Counted from the first letter of the stretch, positions 8,267 through 16,115 are shown. The stretch is DNA of 50,777 bases from Desulfobacterales bacterium (GCA_030610995.1 JAUWQO010000009.1:1-50777), one strand, 5' to 3'. A program made the numbers and translations. The notes: generated by a model not told the origin, from the sequence alone.

Positions 8267-9198
8267 TGTTCTTCCTCAAATAGTTCTGGCTCAAATAGTT
8301 CCGGCTCAAATAGTTCCGGATGAATCAGCCTGACAAGAAGTTCAAGTCCGTCTAAAAGACGGGGGGTGGGGCGGTCAAAAAGGCTTGAATCCACCAGGAA
8401 AATTCGCTGGTTTCGGACAGCAGGAATGCCTGTCCAGCGGCTCCATTCTTTCTTAACACGCTCAAACACTTCGCCCCTTGCCATGGAACTGATGATAAAA
8501 ACCTCCGGAGAAAGGGTCAGAACCTGCTCCCGGCTAAACCTGGGGTATGCGGTAAATCCTGCTGCAAGATTTTCCCCTCCGGCAAGTAAAATAAGTTCAT
8601 GGATAAATGTATCCGACCCGGCTGAAACAATGGGAAAAATCCCAACCTGATAAAAGACCCGCGGCCTGCTTGAAGCTTTTGCCACTAAAAACTCCACCCG
8701 CTGAATCCTGGAACGCATCTTTTGCACCTGACTTTTTGCCTTTTTGCCGGCATTCAGGAGAGCGCCGATCTCAACAACTGCTTCCATCACAGAATCAAGA
8801 TCCCTTGGGTTCACAACATATACAGGTACTTGAAGAGACTCAAGCCTTTCAACAACCGCCCTGGGGTTGCCATCCTTTGTAGCTATACATAGATCCGGTT
8901 TTAAGGCGACAATTCTTTCCAGATCAAGCCGCACAAATGAACCAACCTTTGGAAGCTTTGCGGCTTCGTGAGGAAAATCGCTGAACCTGGTTACACCTGC
9001 TAAACGATGTTCCTGCCCCAGTCCATATATGATTTCCGTAATACTCGGGGCAAGGGACACAACCCGTTTAGGATCGTCCGGCAAACTGACCATACGCCCT
9101 AACTGATCGGTCACGCATCTGGCATTAGCTTGCGTTCCCACAGGAAAGGAAAAGAATATTAAAACCAGCAAAACAACAATCAGATGTTTGTATCTCAT
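8263..9198 (-). CDS. btuF: Corrinoid/iron-chelate ABC transporter binding protein
   Basis: The protein has 311 residues. An N-terminal signal peptide (hydrophobic core at 7-24) directs it to the periplasm. The BtuF-type helical-backbone-metal-receptor fold is shown by RVVSLAPSITEIIYGLG (about 45-61), RLAGVTRFSDFP (about 65-76) and VGSFVRLDLERIVALKPDLCIA (split over about 86-107). It should deliver the ligand to the permease encoded next. The C-terminus carries a tandem duplication of a PELFE unit (three copies, 18-bp repeats at about 8274-8322), a low-complexity tail not expected in the family. The ATG at 9198 overlaps the stop of a short upstream frame (ATGA). Confidence 0.87.
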   Translation of the reverse strand: MRYKHLIVVLLVLIFFSFPVGTQANARCVTDQLGRMVSLPDDPKRVVSLAPSITEIIYGLGQEHRLAGVTRFSDFPHEAAKLPKVGSFVRLDLERIVALKPDLCIATKDGNPRAVVERLESLQVPVYVVNPRDLDSVMEAVVEIGALLNAGKKAKSQVQKMRSRIQRVEFLVAKASSRPRVFYQVGIFPIVSAGSDTFIHELILLAGGENLAAGFTAYPRFSREQVLTLSPEVFIISSMARGEVFERVKKEWSRWTGIPAVRNQRIFLVDSSLFDRPTPRLLDGLELLVRLIHPELFEPELFEPELFEEEQ

Positions 9199-9248
9199 AA
9201 GCCTGAAACAAACAAACCCGGGATAAAAATCAAAACAATTCTTTTCAT
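9195..9248 (-). CDS. Possible 17-residue leader peptide coupled to btuF
   Basis: A strong Shine-Dalgarno (AGGAGG) stands 9 bases before ATG 9246-9248, whereas btuF itself has none. The frame encodes MKRIVLIFIPGLFVSGL and stops by sharing ATGA with the btuF start. This geometry suggests that ribosomes load on the leader and re-initiate at btuF. Alternatively it is the old btuF start put out of frame by a small indel. A weak promoter-like pair (TTGAAT, then TAAATA, on the minus strand) lies about 40-70 bp further upstream. Confidence 0.4.
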   Translation of the reverse strand: MKRIVLIFIPGLFVSGL

Positions 9249-9329
9249 TAATCTTAGCCTCCTGTTTTTTTAAGCGCTAAAATACAAGAAATATTTATGC
9301 ATTTTACATAATTATATTCAAGATATTTC

Positions 9330-9712
9330 GTAACTATTCAGCCACAGATTCACACAGATGAACGCAGATAGGTTTAAATACAAAGAAATCACAGAACATT
9401 AAGAATTATATTAATATGTTGGTGACTTTATAACTTTATGGCTGAACTATTACAATAAAACCCCAATTGAGCTTTTAGCAGTTAGCACAATAATTCAACC
9501 CCGCCGTTAGCCATTAGCGTTTAGCCGTTAGCATTGGAAAAGCGGTGGAAATGAGAGATTTTAGAGAACTTAATCAACAGGTCAATGAGGTAAAAAGGAT
9601 GTTGAACAGTTTTATCCAAAAGCTAACCGCTAATTGCTAAGAGACAACCACATCTTATGTAAAAGAAAAAATATCAGTGATGATCAGCGTAGATCAGTGG
9701 CTGAATAGTTAC
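9330..9712. mobile_element. MITE-like element A, copy 1 (16-bp TIR, 8-bp TSD)
   Basis: The ends are perfect 16-bp inverted repeats: GTAACTATTCAGCCAC at 9330-9345 and GTGGCTGAATAGTTAC at 9697-9712. The element is flanked by an identical 8-bp direct repeat, GATATTTC (9322-9329 and 9713-9720), as expected for a target-site duplication. The first 65 bp and an inner block with ttataactttatggctgaac are shared with copy 2 at 15741-16080. At about 9460-9650 the copy holds a second inverted repeat made of TTAGC/GCTAA words enclosing a fragment of a four-helix-bundle gene. No transposase is encoded, so mobility would depend on an enzyme elsewhere. Confidence 0.75.
9551..9640 (+). pseudogene. 3' fragment of an S23/four-helix-bundle protein gene
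   Basis: This 29-codon frame (M R D F R E L N Q Q V N E V K R M L N S ...) ends LTANC. It closely resembles the last helix of the TIGR02436 four-helix-bundle proteins first known from 23S rRNA intervening sequences, which typically end in an acidic/amphipathic E-xx-R-M-L-xx-L-xx-K-L helix. The first three helices are missing. The stop codon is provided by the GCTAA-word repeat arm. The fragment sits inside MITE-like element A1. Confidence 0.5.
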
Positions 9713-9804
9713 GATATTTCTTGAACCGGGGTTTGAGTTTGTTGTCAATTTTCAATAACCATGTTAAATATTGATCCAAACAAAACATAATACCGGATAG
9801 AGAC

Positions 9805-10245
9805 ATGCGCGCAGTAATACAAAGAGTAAAAAAGAGTTCTGTATCAATAAACAATGAGATAATCGGTGAAATCGGTCCCGGCCTTCTTGTGCTTCTTGGC
9901 GTAGCTAAAGGGGATGATACCGGTAATGCTGAATACCTCGCAGATAAAATAACTAATTTGAGGATCTTTGAAGATGAAAACAACAAAATGAACAGGTCAT
10001 TACTTGAAACAAGGGGCGAAATGCTTGTAGTATCGCAATTTACCCTGCTGGGGGACTGCCGGAAAGGTAGGCGCCCGTCATTTGTGAATGCCGCCGAACC
10101 TGATAAAGCCAATAATCTTTATGAACATTTTGTAAATCAGGTACGCCGTAACGGTATTCAGGTAAAAACCGGTCAATTCCGCGCAATGATGGATGTGTCT
10201 TTAATTAATGACGGACCGGTTACTCTGATTGTAGAAAGCATATAG
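9805..10245 (+). CDS. dtd: D-aminoacyl-tRNA deacylase
   Basis: This 146-residue homodimeric cytoplasmic enzyme hydrolyses D-amino acids (and glycine mischarged on tRNA-Ala) from tRNA. Diagnostic motifs: [13 protein letters not shown] at the N-terminus, [14 protein letters not shown] (about 25-38), the SQFTL motif (about 76-80) followed by [11 protein letters not shown], and the C-terminal NDGPVTLI corresponding to the cross-subunit Gly-cisPro region. Length is normal. It converges with mscS, with only 10 bp between the stop codons. Confidence 0.95.
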   Translation: MRAVIQRVKKSSVSINNEIIGEIGPGLLVLLGVAKGDDTGNAEYLADKITNLRIFEDENNKMNRSLLETRGEMLVVSQFTLLGDCRKGRRPSFVNAAEPDKANNLYEHFVNQVRRNGIQVKTGQFRAMMDVSLINDGPVTLIVESI

Positions 10246-10255
10246 AGAGACCGGC

Positions 10256-11356
10256 TTATAAGGCAGGTTTTTCTTCCTTATACGTTATGGTGATATCTCT
10301 TTTGGGGTATGGTATCTCAATCCCCTCTTTATCAAACTCGTCTTTTACTTTATCTGTAATATAGGAAATCGTATCCATACGTTTTCGCGCATCATCAATC
10401 CATACCCTGAGCTGGAGATCGACCGATGATTCCCCAAACCTTCTCACAACCACTTGAGGCGAAGGGTCTTTTGCAATCCAGTCAGCGGAATCAGCAACCT
10501 TTTTAATTATCTCCTTTGCTTTTTTCATATCCGCGTCATATGCAACCCCGATATCAATTCTAACCCTGATCTTCGAAGTGATAATAGTGTAATTTACAAT
10601 ATCACGTGTCATGATTTCATTGTTTGGAATAATTATTACAATATTATCGGTTGTCCTTATCTTTGTCGCTCGAAGGCCGATATCAATAACATCACCCCAC
10701 GTAGCGCTTCCGGCCGGAGCATTCCACACTTCGATCCGATCACCTATTTCAAATGGCCTGTCAATGATGAGCAATACACCGGCTATAAGATTTGACAATG
10801 TATCCTTGGCCGCAAACCCTATTGCTATTCCGATTACGCCGGCGCCCGCAATAAACGGCATTACATTTACTCCCAGAATGTCAAGGGCCAGAATTATCGC
10901 CGTTATATAAACTATTACGCCGGCAAATTTGTTGAGCAGATCGAAAATAATATTATCAACCTTGGTCTCTGTCTTCGTGGCAATATTATCTTCCATATAC
11001 TTAAGAAGCATAGCAACGAAATCTTTTACAGGGGCTGCAAATAGCATAATCAAAAAAGCAAAGAAGACGTTTTCAACTAATTGAATGTTGAAAATCCTGA
11101 TAAGATATGTGCCTGTCACAAGCGCCAGAGCATAAAAAACTGCTCTGCGAACAGCTATAAAAATCTTTGCGTCAATACGCATAAACTTGTATTTTTTTGC
11201 CCGTTTCTGAATATAATTAAGGATGGTTTTTAAAACAAACCAAACTATTAACGAAACCGCTATTGCTATTGCGGTCTTATACAGTATATGAAGATAAGAT
11301 GCTTCCGGCCCAAAAAGTGCTTGAAGTTTATCAATAAATGCATGTAATTTATTCAT
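10256..11356 (-). CDS. mscS: MscS-family mechanosensitive ion channel
   Basis: This 366-residue inner-membrane channel opens under hypo-osmotic tension. Several hydrophobic helices lie between about 25 and 180. The pore helix has the Ala/Gly-rich pattern VMPFIAGAGVIGIAIGFAAKDTLSNLIAGVLLI, split over residues about 165-200, and is followed by the beta domain (RPFEIGDRIEV, then GDVIDIGLRATKIRTTDN, then IIIPNNEIM) and the alpha/beta C-terminal domain ending in IPYPKRDI. It stands alone, between the convergent dtd and a repeat cluster. Confidence 0.92.
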   Translation of the reverse strand: MNKLHAFIDKLQALFGPEASYLHILYKTAIAIAVSLIVWFVLKTILNYIQKRAKKYKFMRIDAKIFIAVRRAVFYALALVTGTYLIRIFNIQLVENVFFAFLIMLFAAPVKDFVAMLLKYMEDNIATKTETKVDNIIFDLLNKFAGVIVYITAIILALDILGVNVMPFIAGAGVIGIAIGFAAKDTLSNLIAGVLLIIDRPFEIGDRIEVWNAPAGSATWGDVIDIGLRATKIRTTDNIVIIIPNNEIMTRDIVNYTIITSKIRVRIDIGVAYDADMKKAKEIIKKVADSADWIAKDPSPQVVVRRFGESSVDLQLRVWIDDARKRMDTISYITDKVKDEFDKEGIEIPYPKRDITITYKEEKPAL

Positions 11357-11370
11357 ATAATACCTCTATG

Positions 11371-11490
11371 GCGTCGTAAAAAGTCCCATCTACTGCGTTG
11401 TAGTATTTTTTCAGACCCTCGACATACTATATGTATGCCTTCTGGCCTGAAAAACTCCTACGCCTTGTATACGAACCTTTTTGCTTAGCC
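11371..11490. repeat. Imperfect inverted repeat upstream of mscS
   Basis: A stretch beginning ggcgtcgtaaaaagtc and ending ctttttgcttagcc has weakly complementary ends, and the middle contains the palindrome CATACTATATGTATG with flanking ttcagaccctc/ttctggcctgaa arms. It looks like a hairpin-forming intergenic element. No second copy is seen in this window. Confidence 0.4.
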
Positions 11491-11492
11491 AG

Positions 11493-11642
11493 CTATGAGG
11501 CTGTCCGAGAATGGCTATTTTCCGCAATCTCTGCGTCAGGCTCAGATTTTAATCCTCAAAATACTCAATGTATTCCTGCGGTTAAAATCTTCGCCTTCCT
11601 TGACCTTGCAAAAAATTTCTCATTCTCGGACAGCCTCCTATA
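11493..11642. repeat. MITE-like element C (GAGGCTGTCCGAGAATG ends)
   Basis: Inverted ends GAGGCTGTCCGAGAATG (11497-11513) and CATTCTCGGACAGCCTC (11621-11637), extended by ctat/atag outside, enclose about 110 bp containing inner complementary words (gattttaatcc / gcggttaaaatc). No coding potential. It is a single copy in the window. Confidence 0.55.
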
Positions 11643-11644
11643 GT

Positions 11645-11776
11645 TAATTAGTGTCTGAACGGAAACTATCCAAAGTTGTCATTTCGAGCGGAGCGAAAAA
11701 TCTTATGACACTAAAAATAGATTTCTCCCTTCGGTCGAAATGACAAAAAGAGGGGTTTTCGTTCAGACACTAATTA
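11645..11776. repeat. MITE-like element B, copy 1
   Basis: The ends TAATTAGTGTCTGAACG and CGTTCAGACACTAATTA are inverted repeats, followed inside by GGAAAC / GTTTTC. The inside is a different hairpin, of the gtcatttcgagcgg / ccttcggtcgaaatgac type that is widespread in bacterial genomes. The same outer ends recur at 15436-15600 around another inner hairpin. Confidence 0.6.
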
Positions 11777-11854
11777 TAACTGCGCCGCCATTTTGTCAAA
11801 TATTGAAATGCTATGCCCCGTTGAAACGGGGAAATAAAATCGATTAAGGGGAAT

Positions 11855-13138
11855 ATGTTGAAAGCTTCCTTATCATCTGTTTGGATATTACTGTTTTTCT
11901 GTTTTTTGTATTTCGGGCAATCGGAAAATTTATGGGCGGAAAATTTATGGGCGGAGAATCAATACACTCAAAACAATCATCCAACAAAGCACTCTATAAT
12001 CAAAGCGCTTCAAACCCTGCAACTTGACATCGGCAGTAATGATGCTGTGCTTGTTGTAAACCGGCAAGGTAGAATAATATTTTCCAAAAATGCTGAAAAG
12101 CCTCTGATTCCTGCTTCCACCCTGAAAATACTGACATCTCTTGTGGCGCTTCATTATCTTGGCCCTAATTACAAATTTATAACTGAATTTTATATGGATG
12201 CAAAGGCAAATCTGAAAATAAAGGGCTACGGCGATCCGCTTTTAACATCAGAAGTTTTAGCGAAGATATCAAAATCCTTAAGCGCCGACCTTTCAATAAA
12301 GGCTCAAAGGATCAACGATCTTATTTTGGATGACTCATATTTTATAAGAAAGATAGTAATTCCCGGAAAGACAAAATCATCAGAGCCATATGATGCGCCG
12401 AACGGAGCCCTGTGCGCCAATTTCAACACTGTTTATTTTAAACAACTTAAAGACGGCTCCTTTATCAGCGCCGAACCCCAGACACCTCTTTTGCCGATCG
12501 CTTTTAAAAGGATCAAACAGTCCGGTCTCGACAAAGGAAGGATAGTGCTTTCTCATGCTGAAAATGAAATTACACTCTATGCCGGGCATCTTTTTCAATA
12601 TTTCCTGAATAAAGAAGGGATTAAAACAAAAGGAAGGATAAAAGCAGAAAAGGTTCGGAAAGACAAAGATAAACTAATTTATCAGCACACTTCACAATTT
12701 ACCTTAAAACAAATAATATCAAAACTACTTGAGCATTCAAATAACTTTATGGCAAACCAGATACTGATTGCAACAGGGGCAAAGGTTTTCGGTCCTCCCG
12801 GGACGCTGGACAAAGGTATATTAGCAGCATCAACTTATGCAAAAAACGTGCTTAATATAGACAACATCCGCCTTGTTGAAGGTTCTGGAATATCTAAAAA
12901 AAACAGGATTTCCGCAAAGAATCTGGCTAAAATTATCAAAGAATTTGAGCCATACTACAATCTAATGCGCCATTCAAAAGGAGAGTATTATAAGTCAGGA
13001 ACATTAAAGGGCATAACAACAAGGACAGGCTATATTGAAAATAAAAAAGGGGAATTGTATCGCTTTGTAGTAATGTTAAACTCGCCCGGCAAATCAATGC
13101 AAAACATTATGAAGAATGTTCGCCGGATTGTTGATTAA
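11855..13138 (+). CDS. dacB: D-alanyl-D-alanine carboxypeptidase, PBP4 type
   Basis: This 427-residue protein has an N-terminal signal peptide (hydrophobic 7-23). The three penicillin-binding active-site motifs are present: S-x-x-K in PASTLKILTS (about 86-95), S-x-N in HSNNFM (about 294-299) and the K-(S/T)-G motif in KSGTLKG (about 380-386). The large insertion between the first and second motifs marks the class C (PBP4/DacB) family, which trims or cleaves peptidoglycan cross-links in the periplasm. A short in-frame duplication (ENLWA twice, then ENQ) follows the signal peptide. It starts at ATG 11855 with GGGGAA upstream and is monocistronic. Confidence 0.9.
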   Translation: MLKASLSSVWILLFFCFLYFGQSENLWAENLWAENQYTQNNHPTKHSIIKALQTLQLDIGSNDAVLVVNRQGRIIFSKNAEKPLIPASTLKILTSLVALHYLGPNYKFITEFYMDAKANLKIKGYGDPLLTSEVLAKISKSLSADLSIKAQRINDLILDDSYFIRKIVIPGKTKSSEPYDAPNGALCANFNTVYFKQLKDGSFISAEPQTPLLPIAFKRIKQSGLDKGRIVLSHAENEITLYAGHLFQYFLNKEGIKTKGRIKAEKVRKDKDKLIYQHTSQFTLKQIISKLLEHSNNFMANQILIATGAKVFGPPGTLDKGILAASTYAKNVLNIDNIRLVEGSGISKKNRISAKNLAKIIKEFEPYYNLMRHSKGEYYKSGTLKGITTRTGYIENKKGELYRFVVMLNSPGKSMQNIMKNVRRIVD

Positions 13139-13233
13139 AGTTAAGGAATGCGCCTCCGCTCCCTGCTCCTCAGTCGATGTTGGACGTTCATCTTCTAACC
13201 TTCTAATCTTCTAACCTTCTAATCCCCGCTCCC

Positions 13234-14484
13234 TTAGTGCTTAAAACTCCTTTGTCCTGTATATACCATTGTAACATCTGACTCATTGCATGCCTCAATC
13301 GACTGATAATCGTTTACAGATCCTCCGGGCTGAATCACAGCGGAAATACCTTCATTTAGACCCACATCAACACCATCCCTGAATGGAAAAAACGCATCAC
13401 TGACCATTGCAGAACCTGGCAGCCCGCCCTTTTCGTCTGCAACTCTGCTGTCAATTTCTTCCTTTTTATCCTTGTCTTTTAATTCATTATAAGGAATTTT
13501 ATACATCTCAAAACAGTAACGGTCAGCAAGCTTTCGATATGCTTTATCTCTGGCTATCTCGGCAACCCCTACCCTGTCCTGTTCTCCTGTGCCAATACCA
13601 ACTGTTACCAGGTCCTTTACATAAATAACCGAGTTAGATGTAACTCCTGACTCAACCAGCCATCCAAACAGCATATCATTATATTCCTTCTCTGTTGGCT
13701 CCCGGTTTATCCTGTAGTTCTTCCCTTTGTATTCGCACTCTGCTATATTAAGATCATCTTTCGACCTGGCAGCAGGTACAAAAGACCACTGGGAGACAAT
13801 ACCGCCATCAATAAGGCTTTTGAATTCTACAAATCTCTGCCCGACAAAATCTGTCAATCTGTCTATATTGCCTATCCTTATAACCCTGAGACTTTTCTTC
13901 TTTGCAAAAATATCCATAACCCCGTCTTCAAAATCAGGAGCTACCACAACTTCAGCATATTGTCTGTTAATTGTTTCTGCCGTTGCTCTATCAACAGCTC
14001 TGTTTACAGCGATACAACCTCCAAATGCAGCAATTCTGTCTGCCATGTTGGCCTTAATATAGGCATCCTCAAGTGTATCAGACTGGGCGACCCCGCATGG
14101 ATTGTTGTGCTTTACAATTACAACAGTGGGTTTGTCTTTAAAATATCTCAAAATATTCAGGGAATTGTCAGCATCAGTTAAGTTTGTCTTGCCAGGATGC
14201 TTGCCTGACTGCAAAAGCTCAATATCTGACGCCAGATACTGGCCGGGCTGTATGATTTCTGTTTCAGCAAGGATCAGGTTCCCGTTAACAAGTTTGTAAA
14301 GAGCGGCTTCCTGTCCTGGGTTTTCGCCGTATCTTAAGCCTTTTTCAACATCATCTATAGTCCAGGTAACTTTTTCATAAAAAAGAGTCTGTCTTTTATC
14401 CTTGTCCACAAAGCTGATTTCCATATTCGGCGTAAAATGGTCATCCATGATTGTTTTGTACATTTTCTTTAGATCTTCAGCCAT
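13234..14484 (-). CDS. purH: AICAR formyltransferase (separate PurH C-terminal half)
   Basis: A 416-residue stand-alone AICAR transformylase, which transfers the formyl group of 10-formyl-THF to AICAR in purine synthesis. Hallmarks: GLRYGENPGQEAALY (about 49-63), KHNNPCGVAQSDTLEDAY (about 124-141), AFGGCIAVNR and the C-terminal DAFFPFRDGVD with IQPGGSVND. In most bacteria this domain is fused after an IMP cyclohydrolase domain in one PurH chain. Here it has its own start (GGAGATATAA before ATG 14484), with the cyclohydrolase as a separate upstream gene. It links purine synthesis to the same one-carbon folate pool used by Fhs and FolD. Confidence 0.9.
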   Translation of the reverse strand: MAEDLKKMYKTIMDDHFTPNMEISFVDKDKRQTLFYEKVTWTIDDVEKGLRYGENPGQEAALYKLVNGNLILAETEIIQPGQYLASDIELLQSGKHPGKTNLTDADNSLNILRYFKDKPTVVIVKHNNPCGVAQSDTLEDAYIKANMADRIAAFGGCIAVNRAVDRATAETINRQYAEVVVAPDFEDGVMDIFAKKKSLRVIRIGNIDRLTDFVGQRFVEFKSLIDGGIVSQWSFVPAARSKDDLNIAECEYKGKNYRINREPTEKEYNDMLFGWLVESGVTSNSVIYVKDLVTVGIGTGEQDRVGVAEIARDKAYRKLADRYCFEMYKIPYNELKDKDKKEEIDSRVADEKGGLPGSAMVSDAFFPFRDGVDVGLNEGISAVIQPGGSVNDYQSIEACNESDVTMVYTGQRSFKH

Positions 14485-14499
14485 TTATATCTCCTTAAT

Positions 14500-14670
14500 T
14501 AAAAGGTAAGCGTTCACGGGTTCACGGTTCAGAGGTTCAGGGTTGAGTTTCTTTCGTTTGAAAGGCTCTTGAACCGTCTCCCGCGGCATGCGGGAAATAT
14601 CGAAATGATACCTTCGAAATTCTGCGGTTCCTTGTTCTGCGGTTCGATATTCAAAACAGATGAGTAAAGA
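14500..14670. repeat. Word-repeat region between the two purH genes
   Basis: The left part consists of gttcacggttcagaggttca words (14508-14545), which recur in both orientations at 44600-44805. The right part has gaaccg/cggttc words (ctgcggttccttgttctgcg, 14621-14640) like those at 6186-6268, around a small cccgcggcatgcggg palindrome at 14580-14594. No gene seen. It separates the two halves of PurH. Confidence 0.5.
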
Positions 14671-14717
14671 ACCAACATCAACAAGCATAAACTACAGAAT
14701 GAAGGATGCCTTTAACT

Positions 14718-15395
14718 TTAAAAGGAATAACAAGCCTTTACTTCATCGAAGGTTCTATCACTCAAATAGTCTGCGATAAACCGGTCATATACGGCTGTGT
14801 GTTCAAAGGCCTTCTGCGCCAGGTCAAAGCGTAGTTCCAGAGATAATTGTCCGTTATTTGATTTTATCTCTGATACAATAGTTTCGTAGTCAGAAGGGTC
14901 AACAACCGGCGCCACTCTTATAAAGTTTTTGGCGGCAGCCCTTATCATGCAGGGCCCGCCGATATCTATATTGCCCCTGGCCTGTTCGACGGTTATATCC
15001 TGTTTGGCAATAGTTTCCTTAAAAGGATAAAGGTTCACTACCACCATATCAATGGGAACAGCATCTGTTCTCTTTAAGTCGTTTTGGTGGTATTCATTGT
15101 ATGTTTCCGTAAGAAGACCCAGATATATTTTAAAATCCAAAGTCTTTACAAGCCCCCCCTGGGTTTCGGGCTGCCCCGTGTAATCCGACACCTGTGTCAG
15201 GTAGTATTCGGCATCAGAACCAAGTATCTCTTTTATACTGTTGTATGTACCTCCGGTTGAAAAAATTTTTAGCTCAGGATTTACTGAAAGCATCTCCGGT
15301 ATTAGCTTGTCGAGGCCATTTTTGTCTGAAACACTTACAAGTATGTGCTTCACCCTGATTAAATCATCGATCCTTTGAACAACATTAATACTCAT
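14718..15395 (-). CDS. IMP cyclohydrolase (separate PurH N-terminal half)
   Basis: This 225-residue protein equals the N-terminal MGS-like domain of PurH, which closes FAICAR to IMP. Seen: HILVSVSDKNGLDKL (about 17-31), FSTGGTYNSIK (about 45-55), VSDYTGQPETQGGLVKTLD (about 68-86), VVVNLYPF (about 118-125) and the IDIGGPCMIRAAAKNF motif (about 142-157), all standard. It ends cleanly in a stop codon, and the formyltransferase begins 233 bp downstream. The separation is therefore a genuine gene split, not a frameshift. Gene order matches the domain order of fused PurH. Confidence 0.9.
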   Translation of the reverse strand: MSINVVQRIDDLIRVKHILVSVSDKNGLDKLIPEMLSVNPELKIFSTGGTYNSIKEILGSDAEYYLTQVSDYTGQPETQGGLVKTLDFKIYLGLLTETYNEYHQNDLKRTDAVPIDMVVVNLYPFKETIAKQDITVEQARGNIDIGGPCMIRAAAKNFIRVAPVVDPSDYETIVSEIKSNNGQLSLELRFDLAQKAFEHTAVYDRFIADYLSDRTFDEVKACYSF

Positions 15396-15435
15396 TGTCT
15401 CTACTTTGCTCCCTCATATTTTCCTTAAAACCATG

Positions 15436-15600
15436 TAACTATTGTCTGAACGAAAACCCCTGAATTACATTATTCCTGTCATTGCGAGGGAGGTGCGACC
15501 GAAGCAATCTCGTTAAAAACCAAGGGATTGCTTCGTCGTTCGTTCCTCACTCCTCGCAATGACGACCCGAAACTATGGGTTTTCGGTCAGGCACTAATTA
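15436..15600. repeat. MITE-like element B, copy 2
   Basis: The ends ATTGTCTGAACGAAAAC and GTTTTCGGTCAGGCACTAAT match the outer inverted repeats of copy 1 (11645-11776). The inside is a different hairpin built from cattgcgagg / cctcgcaatg with gcaatctcg / gattgcttcg arms. It lies in the upstream region of the IMP cyclohydrolase gene. Confidence 0.6.
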
Positions 15601-15740
15601 TGTATTTTTTATACTATCATTACAAATAGTGTCAAGAATTTTGTGTAAAAGACAAAACCGTTTTTTCCTCTTGGCATTGCCACTTCTTTTTCCAAAATTC
15701 CATTTGCAATTCGATAAATTTACGCATAGTTTATTTCCAT

Positions 15741-16080
15741 GTAACTATTCAGCCACAGATTCACACAGATGAACGCAGATAGGTTTAAATACAAAAAAAT
15801 CACAAAACATATTATAATCTAAAATAAGCGATTAGCCATTAGCTTTTAGCTATTAGTGAAACTATATCAAAATATTATTAAATAATAACATTTCACCCGA
15901 TGGGTAATTAATAAATAATTATACGAATGCATATTCCATAAGAGCCAATGGCTAATTGCTAACAGCTAATCGCTTAACGTAGGTATAATCTTGGTGACGT
16001 TATAACTTTATGGCTGAACTATTACAATAAAAGATAAAATATCAGTGATAATCAGCGTAGATCGGTGGCTGAACAGTTAC
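15741..16080. mobile_element. MITE-like element A, copy 2
   Basis: Ends: GTAACTATTCAGCCAC (15741-15756) and GTGGCTGAACAGTTAC (16065-16080), 15 of 16 complementary. Flanks ATTTCCAT (left) and ATTTCCAA (right) form an 8-bp direct repeat with one mismatch, consistent with an aged target-site duplication. The end regions match copy 1 at 9330-9712. The inner inverted repeat of TTAGC/GCTAA words (about 15830-15980) sits at a different internal site from that in copy 1 and contains no gene fragment. It ends 35 bp before the RACo start codon. Confidence 0.72.
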
Positions 16081-16115
16081 ATTTCCAATTAAGATTTCGG
16101 AGACCTTTATTATTG

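Noticed and set aside
9199-9329. Cobalamin riboswitch upstream of btuF
   Set aside because: The conserved B12-box sequence was not found on the transcribed strand, and the region is short and partly occupied by the leader frame.
13234-15395. purH broken by frameshift
   Set aside because: Each half has its own start and clean stop, and 233 bp of unrelated repeat DNA separates them. This is a gene split.
16065-16115. GTG 16065 as start of the RACo-like gene
   Set aside because: The codon lies in the terminal inverted repeat of element A2 and has no Shine-Dalgarno. ATG 16116 has GGAG upstream and matches where the family linker region begins.
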